Part shown: positions 52,498 through 60,106 of the stretch, one piece after another
Layout: every line of letters starts with the position of its first letter
Numbering within the stretch: position 1 is the first letter of the stretch
Origin: an uncultured Acidimicrobiales bacterium
GTDB taxonomy: Bacteria; Actinomycetota; Acidimicrobiia; Acidimicrobiales; CADCTF01
NCBI GenBank assembly: GCA_902805655.1
Contig: CADCTF010000156.1
Coordinates: 1 to 64,000 of the forward strand
Direction of reading: 5' to 3'
DNA: 64,000 nucleotides
Notes under the pieces: model-generated
Seen by the model: the letters and a program-made list of their open reading frames with translations, nothing else
Database searches by the model: none
What the model was told of the DNA's origin: nothing
Translations under genes and position numbers: made by a program

Positions 52498-55475
52498 GCG
52501 ACGCGACCGACTCGAGCGGCTCCACCGTGACTGCACCCCCCGCGCCGAAGCGGCCGAAGAAGTCGATCGGCGAACGCCTGCAGGCGGCCCGCCCCTCGGC
52601 GATCACGCGAGGCGCTCCGGTGTACCCCCTCGTGGTGCTCTTCGGCCTCAACGCGGTGGACGAGCTCGACCGCACCGCCGGCACCATCCTGCTCCCCGAG
52701 ATCCGGGACCACTTCGGGCTCGACATCCAGGGCATCCTCACGCTGACCTCGATCGTCGGCTTCTTCGTCCTCTTCCTCGAGATCCCGCTGGCGCACTTGG
52801 CCGACCGCCGGGCCCGCACGCGCATCGCCGCCGGTGGCGCCGCGGCGTGGGGCCTGTTCTCGGCCCTCACCGGCCTGGCCTCGAACATCTGGGTGTTCGG
52901 CGCCGCCCGCGGCGGCGCCAACCTCGGCCGGGCCGTCAACGGAGCGACCCACCGACCGCTGCTGTCCGACTACTACGACATCGACGCCCGGCCCGGGGTG
53001 TTCGCCTTCCACAGCGCGGCCAACTCGGTCGGTCAGATCTTCGGACCGCTGATTGCCGGCTACCTGGCGCTCTGGTACGGCTGGCAGGTCCCCTTCCTCG
53101 TCTTCGCCTTCCCGACCTTCGTCTTCGTGCTCCTGGCCCTGCGACTGAAGGAGCCTGTGCGGGGAGCCCACGAACGCCGAGCCATGGGCGCCTCGGCCGA
53201 GACCCAGGGCACCGAAGAGGCTCCGGCGTCGATGGCCGAGGCCTGGCGCCTGCTCTGGCAGGTCCGCACCCTGCGTCGCATCTGGATCGCCACGCCGGTC
53301 ATCAGCATCCCGCTGTACGCCCTCTCACCGCTGCTGACGCTCTTCTACGCCGACGAGCTGGGCCTCGACTCGGGTGAGCGCGCCCTCATCGCCGCCATCG
53401 GTGAGCCGTTCCAGCTGGTCGGCCTCATCCTCGGCATCCCGCTCGCCACCAGGCTGATGAGGAAGGACCCGGCCCTCCTCATCCGCTTCATCGCGGCCGC
53501 CGGCGTGCTGCAGGTCGTGTCGACCGTCCTGCTCGTCTTCACCCGGAACCTGCCCATGGTCATCGCCATGCGCTGCGTCCTGTCCCTCGTCACCTCGTCC
53601 ACGGCGCCGGCGCTGGCGGCGGCCACCGCCCTCATCGTCCCGCCCCGGGTGCGCTCGATGGGCTTCACCGTGGGCAGCGTGTTCGTCATCCCCACGCTGC
53701 TGGTGGGTCCGGTCATCGGTGGCCTGGCCGACGATCTCGGCCTGCAGCGGGCGATCATCATGTTGTGCCCGATGATCCTGATCGGCGTCTACATGATCAG
53801 CACGGCCGGAGCGTTCATCGCTTCGGACATCTCGAAGGTGCGCACGTCGAGCCTGGCCATGTCGGAGGTGCGGGCCTCTCGCAACCGAGGTGAGACGAAG
53901 CTGCTCCTCGTCAAGGACCTCGACGTGCACTACGACACCGTGCAGGTCCTCTTCGGCGTCAACTTCGAGCTCGACGAAGGCGAGATCGTCGCCCTGCTGG
54001 GCACCAACGGGGCCGGCAAGTCGACGCTCCTCAAGGCCATCTCGGGGCTGGTCGAGGCCTCGGCCGGCGCAGTGGTCTTCGACGGTGTCGACATGACCTA
54101 TGCGCCGCCCAACGAGGTGGTCAAGCGGGGCGTCATCCAGGTGCCCGGCGGCAAGGGCGTCTTCCCCGGGCTCACCGTCGGCGAGAACATGAAGCTCGCC
54201 GGTTGGCCGTACAAGAAGGACCCGGAGTACCTGAAGACCGCCACCGCGGAGGTGCTCGGCTACTTCCCGGTGCTCGAGCACCGGTGGGACCAGGCGGCCG
54301 GCAACCTGTCGGGCGGCGAGCAGCAGATGCTCACCCTCGGCATGGCCTTCATCTCGAAGCCGCGCCTCCTGATGATCGACGAGCTCTCGCTGGGGCTGGC
54401 TCCGGTGGTGGTCGAGCAGCTGCTCGAGATCGTCCACGCCATCCAGGCCCGGGGCACCACCATCATCCTCGTCGAGCAGTCGGTCAACGTGGCCCTCACC
54501 ATGGCCGAGACCGCCTACTTCATGGAGAAGGGCGAGATCCGCTTCCACGGCCCGACGAGCGAGCTGCTCGAGCGCCCCGACGTCCTCCGGGCCGTGTTCC
54601 TCGAGGGGGCAGGTGCCATCGAGGGTTCGAAGGTGTCCGCCACTGCGGCCAAGCCGGCGCCGCGCACCGATGTCGCCGCCTCCGTCTTGCTGGAGGCCCG
54701 TGGTCTCACGCGCTCCTACGGCGGCGTCCGCGCCGTGAGCGACGTCTCCTTCAAGCTCGACGAAGGGTCCATCCTCGGCATCATCGGGCCGAACGGTGCA
54801 GGGAAGACCTCGCTGTTCGACATCATCTCCGGCTTCCTCACGCCGGACGCCGGAAGCCTGATCTTCGCCGGCCAGGACATCACCGACCTGGGCCCCGACC
54901 GGCGGGCGATGCTCGGCCTCGGCCGCTCGTTCCAGGATGCCCGCCTGTTCCCGGGCCTCACCGTCGCCGAGACCATCGCCCTGGCTCTGGAGCGCCAGGT
55001 CGAGGTGCGTGACCCACTGGCCACGGCGCTCGGGCTGCCGATGGTTCGCGACTCCGAGATCAAGGTCACCAAGCGGGTCGACGAGCTCATCGAGATGCTG
55101 GGCCTACAGGCCTACGCCGGCAAGTTCATCCACGAGCTGTCCACCGGCAGCCGACGCATCGTGGACATCTGCTGCGTGCTGGCCCACGAGCCCCGGGTGA
55201 TCCTCTTCGACGAGCCGTCGTCGGGCATCGCCCAGCGGGAGACGGAGGCGTTGGGCCCGATGCTGCTGCGCATCAGGGAGGTCACCGGCGCCAGCATGTT
55301 GGTGATCGAGCACGACATGCCCCTCATCACCGCCGTGTCCGACGAGATCATGGCCCTCGACCTCGGCCAGTTCGTCACCCGGGGGCCGGCGGACGAGGTG
55401 CTGCACGATCCTCGGGTGGTGGCTTCCTACCTCGGCACCAACTCCGCTGCCATCGCCCGCTCCGGCACGACCTGA
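52494..55475 (+). CDS. MFS transporter fused to LivF- and LivG-type ABC ATPases
   Basis: This is a single 993-residue frame. Residues about 35-460 are a 12-helix MFS carrier (FGLNAVDELDRTAG, motif A-like AHLADRRARTRIAAGG). Residues about 470-700 are a LivF-type ATPase: Walker A GTNGAGKST at 503-511, signature LSGGEQQ, Walker B LLMIDELSLGL. Residues about 730-985 are a LivG-type ATPase: Walker A GPNGAGKTS at about 765-773, Walker B ILFDEPSSG. Its signature reads LSTGS (882-886) and lacks the usual Gln. No frameshift or internal start is evident. The ATG overlaps the LivHM stop, so these ATPases very likely power LivHM. What the MFS part does is unknown. Confidence 0.9.
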   Translation: MSDATDSSGSTVTAPPAPKRPKKSIGERLQAARPSAITRGAPVYPLVVLFGLNAVDELDRTAGTILLPEIRDHFGLDIQGILTLTSIVGFFVLFLEIPLAHLADRRARTRIAAGGAAAWGLFSALTGLASNIWVFGAARGGANLGRAVNGATHRPLLSDYYDIDARPGVFAFHSAANSVGQIFGPLIAGYLALWYGWQVPFLVFAFPTFVFVLLALRLKEPVRGAHERRAMGASAETQGTEEAPASMAEAWRLLWQVRTLRRIWIATPVISIPLYALSPLLTLFYADELGLDSGERALIAAIGEPFQLVGLILGIPLATRLMRKDPALLIRFIAAAGVLQVVSTVLLVFTRNLPMVIAMRCVLSLVTSSTAPALAAATALIVPPRVRSMGFTVGSVFVIPTLLVGPVIGGLADDLGLQRAIIMLCPMILIGVYMISTAGAFIASDISKVRTSSLAMSEVRASRNRGETKLLLVKDLDVHYDTVQVLFGVNFELDEGEIVALLGTNGAGKSTLLKAISGLVEASAGAVVFDGVDMTYAPPNEVVKRGVIQVPGGKGVFPGLTVGENMKLAGWPYKKDPEYLKTATAEVLGYFPVLEHRWDQAAGNLSGGEQQMLTLGMAFISKPRLLMIDELSLGLAPVVVEQLLEIVHAIQARGTTIILVEQSVNVALTMAETAYFMEKGEIRFHGPTSELLERPDVLRAVFLEGAGAIEGSKVSATAAKPAPRTDVAASVLLEARGLTRSYGGVRAVSDVSFKLDEGSILGIIGPNGAGKTSLFDIISGFLTPDAGSLIFAGQDITDLGPDRRAMLGLGRSFQDARLFPGLTVAETIALALERQVEVRDPLATALGLPMVRDSEIKVTKRVDELIEMLGLQAYAGKFIHELSTGSRRIVDICCVLAHEPRVILFDEPSSGIAQRETEALGPMLLRIREVTGASMLVIEHDMPLITAVSDEIMALDLGQFVTRGPADEVLHDPRVVASYLGTNSAAIARSGTT

Positions 55476-55490
55476 CGATCCGTCCAGGCG

Positions 55491-55507
55491 CGATAGCGCT
55501 ATTATCG
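55491..55507 (+). promoter_or_regulatory. Palindromic operator and leaderless promoter of the TetR gene
   Basis: CGATA-N7-TATCG (55491-55507) contains the perfect 10-bp palindrome ATAGCGCTAT. A TATTAT -10 (55500-55505) overlaps it and ends 6 nt before GTG 55512. This fits a self-repressing TetR gene. No clear -35 is seen. Confidence 0.6.
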
Positions 55508-55511
55508 AAAG

Positions 55512-56228
55512 GTGACCGCGCCTGTGTCTGCCGTCGAGCGAAGCGCCGACGGTCGCGTCTCGACGCGGGAGCGACTGCTCGAGGCGGCGATGGAGGTGTT
55601 CTGGGAGCGGGGCTACGAGCGAGCCGGCGTCCAGGAGATCGCCAGGCGCGCCGGCCTCACCACCGGGGCGATCTACGGCAACTTCCGGGGCAAGGCCGAC
55701 CTGCTCTTCGGCGCCATCGGGGCTCGCGCCCACTTCGAGATCGACCAGCTCTTCCGTTCCCCGAGCGAGCGCGGCGGCGAGATCCTCGCCGACCTCGGCG
55801 TGCACCTCCTCGACCGGGAGTGCGACCCCAAGGCAGGGCTGCTCGTAGAGGCGTTCGTCGCGGCTCGCCGTGACCCCGACCTCGCCGAGCTGGTGAGGGG
55901 CATGATCGACGAGCAGGCGGACGGCATCGGAGCGCTCGTCGACCGGGCTCGCCTCGAAGGTGACGTCAGCGGCACCGTCGATCGCGATGCGGTCGTGCGG
56001 TTCTCCCTGGTCCTGGCCCTCGGCTCGCTGCTGTTCAACGAGCTCGGCATCCAGGCCCCGGCCGCCGACCAGTGGTCGGCCCTGATCCGCCGCTTCGTCG
56101 ACAGCCTGGCTGTGGACGCGCCGGCGGACGTCCGGTCGACCGAAGCAAACGACGTGGAGCCCGGCGACCTCGCCGGCTCCGAGACCTCGGGCGGCACCGC
56201 CGCCCGACAGGAGGGAACACCACGATGA
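55512..56228 (+). CDS. TetR family transcriptional regulator
   Basis: This 238-residue regulator has the N-terminal TetR helix-turn-helix (TRERLLEAAMEVFWERGYERAGVQEIARRAGLTTGAIYGNFRGKADLL, given here in parts: the recognition helix is TTGAIYGNF). A helical ligand-binding domain follows to about residue 200, and then an acidic tail. It lies 36 bp after the MFS-LivFG gene and overlaps the ferritin-like gene by 4 bp (ATGA). It probably controls itself and the two downstream genes, and perhaps the transporter. The ligand is unknown. Confidence 0.9.
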   Translation: MTAPVSAVERSADGRVSTRERLLEAAMEVFWERGYERAGVQEIARRAGLTTGAIYGNFRGKADLLFGAIGARAHFEIDQLFRSPSERGGEILADLGVHLLDRECDPKAGLLVEAFVAARRDPDLAELVRGMIDEQADGIGALVDRARLEGDVSGTVDRDAVVRFSLVLALGSLLFNELGIQAPAADQWSALIRRFVDSLAVDAPADVRSTEANDVEPGDLAGSETSGGTAARQEGTPR

Positions 56229-57064
56229 AGAAGATGCTGCCGGTCGAGGAGCTTGCTCGCGACGGAAGGTTCTGGCGGACCCGGTTCGAGGAGCAGTTCA
56301 ACGACCCGCGCACGGGCGCCCAGAAGATGCGGGGTACCTATGAGCGGCCGGAGAAGTTCTCGCCGGAGCAGCGCAACGCGCCCCAGGCCGCCAGCTCGCT
56401 GATGCACGGCATCTTCATGGGCGAGATCCAGGCTCTCGAGGGAGCCGGCCGCACGTGCTTCGACTTCGACACGGGCAACGGTGACGACCAGGCGCCCTTC
56501 GAGTTCAAGCTGGCCATGGCCCGCCAGTGCTGGGACGAGAGCCGCCACGTGGAGATCTCCATCAAGCTCACCGAGTGGATGGGCACCGAGATCGGCGAGT
56601 TCGCCGAGAACACCTTCCTCTACGAGGCCGCCTGCAACCCGGACCCGGTGATGCGGATCACGGGCGTGAACCGTGCGCTCGAGGGCCTCGCCATCGACAT
56701 CTTCAGCACCATGAAGACCTTCGGCGAGCAGTGCGGCGACCCGGTGATGGAGTTCTGCGAGGACTGGATGCTCGCCGACGAGGTCACCCACGTGAAGATG
56801 GGCTCCGACTGGCTCCGCAAGCTCACGGCCGGCAACCCCGAGCGCTTGAACCGGGCGCTCGAGTTCCAACGGGTGGTCGACAAGCTGTTCTCCCTCGGCG
56901 GCTTCCGGTCCGACAAGGACGAGAGCCCGGTCAAGCTCGCGCGCCGCTTCCGCGAGCTGGCCGGCTTCACCGACACCGAGATCAAGGAGATCGCGGACGT
57001 GGCCGCCGAGGCCGCAGACGAGCGGATCGCCGCCATGTCGGGACAGACCCCCGCGCCGGCCTGA
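56225..57064 (+). CDS. Ferritin-like di-iron protein
   Basis: This 279-residue, all-helical protein has the ligand spacing of ferritin-like di-iron proteins. There is a glutamate in MGEIQALEG, an E-x2-H in CWDESRHVE, a glutamate in NRALEGLA, and a second E-x2-H in ADEVTHVKMG. It may belong to or near the DUF455 group, but I am not certain. An oxygenase or oxidase role is plausible. ATG 56225 overlaps the tetR stop, and the TGATG junction couples it to the next gene. Confidence 0.8.
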   Translation: MKKMLPVEELARDGRFWRTRFEEQFNDPRTGAQKMRGTYERPEKFSPEQRNAPQAASSLMHGIFMGEIQALEGAGRTCFDFDTGNGDDQAPFEFKLAMARQCWDESRHVEISIKLTEWMGTEIGEFAENTFLYEAACNPDPVMRITGVNRALEGLAIDIFSTMKTFGEQCGDPVMEFCEDWMLADEVTHVKMGSDWLRKLTAGNPERLNRALEFQRVVDKLFSLGGFRSDKDESPVKLARRFRELAGFTDTEIKEIADVAAEAADERIAAMSGQTPAPA

Positions 57065-57630
57065 TGGCCCAGGTCACCGTCACACCCGAGACGTTCGAGC
57101 TGATCGCCTTCGACTCCACCGAGATCGCCCGCATCGCCGGTGAGGTGGCCGATGCGGTCGGCCTCGAGCCGGGCGTGCGGGTCGAGGTGGTGGTCGACGA
57201 GGCCATGCTCGTCGCTCGATCCGTCACCACGCTCGCCGGCGGGAACATCCGGATCGAGGCCACTGGCGGGGCCTTCGAGAGCCTCCGCCAGCCGCGGACC
57301 TTCGATGAGGAGCGGTGTCGGACCGTGCTCGGTCACACGCTGATGCGAGCGCACGACCGGCTCGATCCCAAGTTCGGGGCCGCCCCGGAGGACGTGGATC
57401 TGTCGGTCGACCTCGAGGCGGCGTGGGCCACCTACGTCGAGGGCAGGCTCGACCGGCTCGGCGTCGTGCGCGGGCGTCCGACTCGGCGGGTGTACCAGTT
57501 CCGCGTACGGCACGGGTTCAGTGACGTGGTGGATGCGGTGTTCGACCGACTCTGGAGCAGCACCGACCTCTCCTTCGAGGACATCTCCCGCCTGTCAGCC
57601 GAAGCGGCGGGGTCGGCCGTCTCGGCCTGA
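57064..57630 (+). CDS. Unknown protein coupled to the ferritin-like gene
   Basis: This is a 188-residue soluble protein that I do not recognise. The N-terminal 80 residues look like an alternating alpha/beta domain (FDSTEIARIAGEVADAVGL, then VRVEVVVDEA, then GNIRIEATGGAFES). A helical part with several Arg/His residues follows (RCRTVLGHTLMRAHDRLDPKFGAAPEDVDL). No cofactor motif is clear. The start shares one base with the upstream stop (TGATG), so it is probably made in fixed ratio with the di-iron protein and may be its partner. It meets the topoisomerase gene tail to tail with an 18-bp gap. Confidence 0.72.
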   Translation: MAQVTVTPETFELIAFDSTEIARIAGEVADAVGLEPGVRVEVVVDEAMLVARSVTTLAGGNIRIEATGGAFESLRQPRTFDEERCRTVLGHTLMRAHDRLDPKFGAAPEDVDLSVDLEAAWATYVEGRLDRLGVVRGRPTRRVYQFRVRHGFSDVVDAVFDRLWSSTDLSFEDISRLSAEAAGSAVSA

Positions 57631-57654
57631 GGCTTCGGCCGCCGAGGCTCAGGC
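57625..57654. terminator. Hairpin spanning both convergent stop codons
   Basis: GCCTGA (57625-57630) and TCAGGC (57649-57654) pair as a 6-bp outer stem with a shorter inner stem. The two stop codons lie inside the arms. It is a possible bidirectional terminator of modest strength. Confidence 0.4.
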
Positions 57655-58698
57655 GGCGCTCTCGCCGTCGTCGAGTGCTTCGTCGCTCAGCAGGGACAGC
57701 ACGGCCTCCTCGATGGGGCCGTGCGTCGACAGACCGCCCACACCCCAGTCCGACTCGAGGGATGCCAGCGCGCCGAGGATCGTGGCCTGCGCGGTGAAGC
57801 GGTCGATGATGCGCGGGTCGACGTAGGAGGAGCGGGCCACCGCCGGCGTGTTGCCGAGGTAGTCCGACACCTCCTTCATGGCCCGGGCCACGGCGCGCTT
57901 GCGACCGGTCTCGGACTTGGCGACGCTGCTCGAGACGGCCAGGGCCACGGCGGCAAGGACGGTTGCGCTCCACGTCCTGAAGTCCTTGGCCGAGAAGTCT
58001 CCACCGGTGATGCTCTTGATGTAGGCGTTGATGTCGGACGACTTCACGTCCACCTTGCGGTTGCCGACGCGGTACCAGAGCAGCTCGGGCCCCGTGCCCT
58101 TGGCCGCCTTGAGCTCGCGGACGACGGCCAGCACCAACGGGTCGGCCACGGACTGGATGCGGCGCTTCCCGGACTTGGCGATGTAGTCGAAGGTGATCAC
58201 GTCGCCCTTGATCTTCACGTGGTGCTTCCGCATGGTGGCCAGGCCGAACGTCTCGTTCTCCTCGGCGTAGCCCTCGCTGCCGATGCGGAAGAAGCCGAGG
58301 TCGAGCAGCCGGACGGCACAAGCCAGCACTCGTTCGCGAGTGAGGCCGGTGCCGGCAAGGTGCTCCAGCGTTTGGGCCCGTATCAGCGGGATGGCCCGGG
58401 CGAAGTCCAGCATGTGGTCGAACTTCTCCCGGTCCCTCCGCTCCCGCCACTGGTCGTGGTAGCGGTACTGGCGGCGCCCCCTGGCGTCGAGGCCGGTGGC
58501 CTGGATGTGGCCCATCTCGTGCTGGCAGATCCACACGTCGGTCCATGCCGGTGGGATGGCGAGCGCCCGGATGCGGGCCAGGGTCGCAGGGTCGCAGACC
58601 CGGTTGCCGTTGCCGTCGACGTAGGTGAACCCGCGACCCACGCGCTTGCGGCGGATGCCGGGCGACGAGCAGTCGACACGCCGGAGCCGGGGCGCCAC
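57649..58698 (-). CDS. DNA topoisomerase IB (poxvirus-like)
   Basis: This enzyme relaxes supercoiled DNA through a 3'-phosphotyrosine link. The 349-residue protein shows the N-terminal DNA-binding domain (GFTYVDGNGNRVCDPATLARIRALAIPPAW, seen in part as ALAIPPAWTDVWI and ATGLDARGRRQYRYH). The catalytic residues of the family follow: Arg in FFRIGSEGYAEENETFGL, Lys in KSGKRR, Arg in KDFRTWSAT, and the nucleophile Tyr in ARSSYVDPRII. The GTG start is 2 bp after the upstream stop, so the gene forms an operon with the haem-oxygenase-like and small genes. Bacterial topo IB is sporadic and is often treated as accessory. Confidence 0.93.
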   Translation of the reverse strand: MAPRLRRVDCSSPGIRRKRVGRGFTYVDGNGNRVCDPATLARIRALAIPPAWTDVWICQHEMGHIQATGLDARGRRQYRYHDQWRERRDREKFDHMLDFARAIPLIRAQTLEHLAGTGLTRERVLACAVRLLDLGFFRIGSEGYAEENETFGLATMRKHHVKIKGDVITFDYIAKSGKRRIQSVADPLVLAVVRELKAAKGTGPELLWYRVGNRKVDVKSSDINAYIKSITGGDFSAKDFRTWSATVLAAVALAVSSSVAKSETGRKRAVARAMKEVSDYLGNTPAVARSSYVDPRIIDRFTAQATILGALASLESDWGVGGLSTHGPIEEAVLSLLSDEALDDGESAA

Positions 58699-58700
58699 GG

Positions 58701-59765
58701 TCAGGCGCCGGCGAGCGCGGCCGACCCGAGCTGGAGCCGGGGGACCGACTCCGAGAGGGACGTTTCACCGCGGTTCCAGGCGTCGACCAGGTGGCGCGCG
58801 AAACGCTCCTCCACCGCCATGATGGCCCGCGCCCCGAAGAGGATGTCCCCGGCGCGGCGCGGCTCCGTGTTGGCGAAACCGACTGCGAGGTCGTGCTCGG
58901 CGATCTTCTCGTGCACCGCGTCGGCGAGCACGTGCACGTCGTAGAAGCCGGTGGCGTCCGTGCCGTAGCCCAACCGCCGCAGGGCCTGTGCGTAGCGGCC
59001 CATCGGCACCACGGAGGCCATCTCGAAGATGGCCAGGTGCCCCACCAGCGCACCCCGCCAGCGGCGGTGGAGCCCGAACAGGGAGACCAGGTTCACCGTG
59101 GCCAGCGTGACGCCCGGGATGCGGTCGAGGTACGCCCCGTAGGTCGCGTCCAGCCCGAGGGCGACCATGGTCATGGCGAACCGCGTGGCGTGCACCTCGT
59201 CGGGTTCGCCGTTGCCGTACTCGTCGGCCTGGATCTTCACGAGGGCAGCCTTCGGCGAGCCGTAGAGGCGTGGGATGGCCCAGGTGTGCGGATCGGCCTC
59301 CTTCAGCTGGTAGGCCGAGCGGTGGATCGCGAACTCGCGGAGCTGGCGCAGAGAGCCGCGGCTGGCCATGAACGACGAGAGTGACGGGCCGGTGCCGCTC
59401 GCCAAGGTCTCGTGCAACGCGGCACCGACGGCATCAGGCGCGATGGCGCGGCTGGGCCCGATGTCGTCGACGAGCGCATCCAGGAACCGCTGCTCGAGCG
59501 AGCTCCGAAGGGCCAGCACCGACGGGTGCCACTCCCAGGCGTCGTCGACATCGCAGAACGACCGGTAGTGCAGCTCGTAGCACGTGTACAGAGCGAGGTG
59601 CAGGTCGTCGCCCACGAGAGGATCCTCCGCGTCGAGCGACTCGAGGCCGTCGACGCGGAGATGGTGCGGCGGACGTCGCAGGCCCTGGATCAGCTGGTCG
59701 CTGACCGGTCCGCGAGCGGTTGGGAGCGAGATGTCGGCGCCGGCCTCGCCTCCCTGCCTCGTCAC
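58701..59765 (-). CDS. Haem-oxygenase-like di-iron ('iron-containing redox enzyme') family protein
   Basis: This 354-residue helical protein looks like the Haem_oxygenas_2 / HDO group, whose characterised members are di-iron oxygenases and oxidases. Candidate ligands are Glu and His in CYELHYRSF near residue 65, Asp/Glu in KIQADEYGNGEPDEVH near 180, and Asp/His residues in YDVHVLADAVHEKIAEHD. The substrate is unknown. The GTG start overlaps the stop of the small upstream gene by 4 bp. It ends 2 bp before the topoisomerase IB start, which ties a redox protein to a DNA enzyme in one operon. Confidence 0.8.
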   Translation of the reverse strand: MTRQGGEAGADISLPTARGPVSDQLIQGLRRPPHHLRVDGLESLDAEDPLVGDDLHLALYTCYELHYRSFCDVDDAWEWHPSVLALRSSLEQRFLDALVDDIGPSRAIAPDAVGAALHETLASGTGPSLSSFMASRGSLRQLREFAIHRSAYQLKEADPHTWAIPRLYGSPKAALVKIQADEYGNGEPDEVHATRFAMTMVALGLDATYGAYLDRIPGVTLATVNLVSLFGLHRRWRGALVGHLAIFEMASVVPMGRYAQALRRLGYGTDATGFYDVHVLADAVHEKIAEHDLAVGFANTEPRRAGDILFGARAIMAVEERFARHLVDAWNRGETSLSESVPRLQLGSAALAGA

Positions 59766-59989
59766 GCGATTCGGCCTTCACCCTTCAGGTTGGCACCGCG
59801 CTCGGTGGCCTCCCGCTCCGCTGCAGCCACCGCCGGGTTCACGTTGTTCTTCTCCGCGGCCGCTTCTTCCTCCGGCGTGGGCATGGGCCCAGCGTCGGCC
59901 GGCATGGTCGCTTCGTGGCGCTCGGCCGCACGTGTCTCCTGGCTGACCCGGGTCTTGTCCGGACCTGCAGTGCTGGGGGAATCGCTCAC
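59762..59989 (-). CDS. Small hydrophilic protein, stress-like
   Basis: This is a 75-residue, highly charged protein without cysteine, aromatic clusters or membrane segments. It ends REATERGANLKGEGRIA; similar endings occur in small uncharacterised actinobacterial proteins near stress genes, as far as I recall. I prefer GTG 59989 (MSDSPSTAG) over ATG 59998. The GAGGAG ribosome site lies 9 nt before the GTG but touches the ATG directly. It is coupled to the haem-oxygenase-like gene. The 117-bp gap before it (59990-60106) holds its ribosome site and presumably its promoter. Confidence 0.65.
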   Translation of the reverse strand: MSDSPSTAGPDKTRVSQETRAAERHEATMPADAGPMPTPEEEAAAEKNNVNPAVAAAEREATERGANLKGEGRIA

Positions 59990-60106
59990 GTGGTGCATCT
60001 CCTCGAGATCGTGTTGTGGTGCAGTCGACCGAAAACGGCCATCTGGCTCTTCCCCTACGGGCCTGACGAGAAACTGCCGGGGAGCCGGCCCGAGCCTGGC
60101 CGCGGG

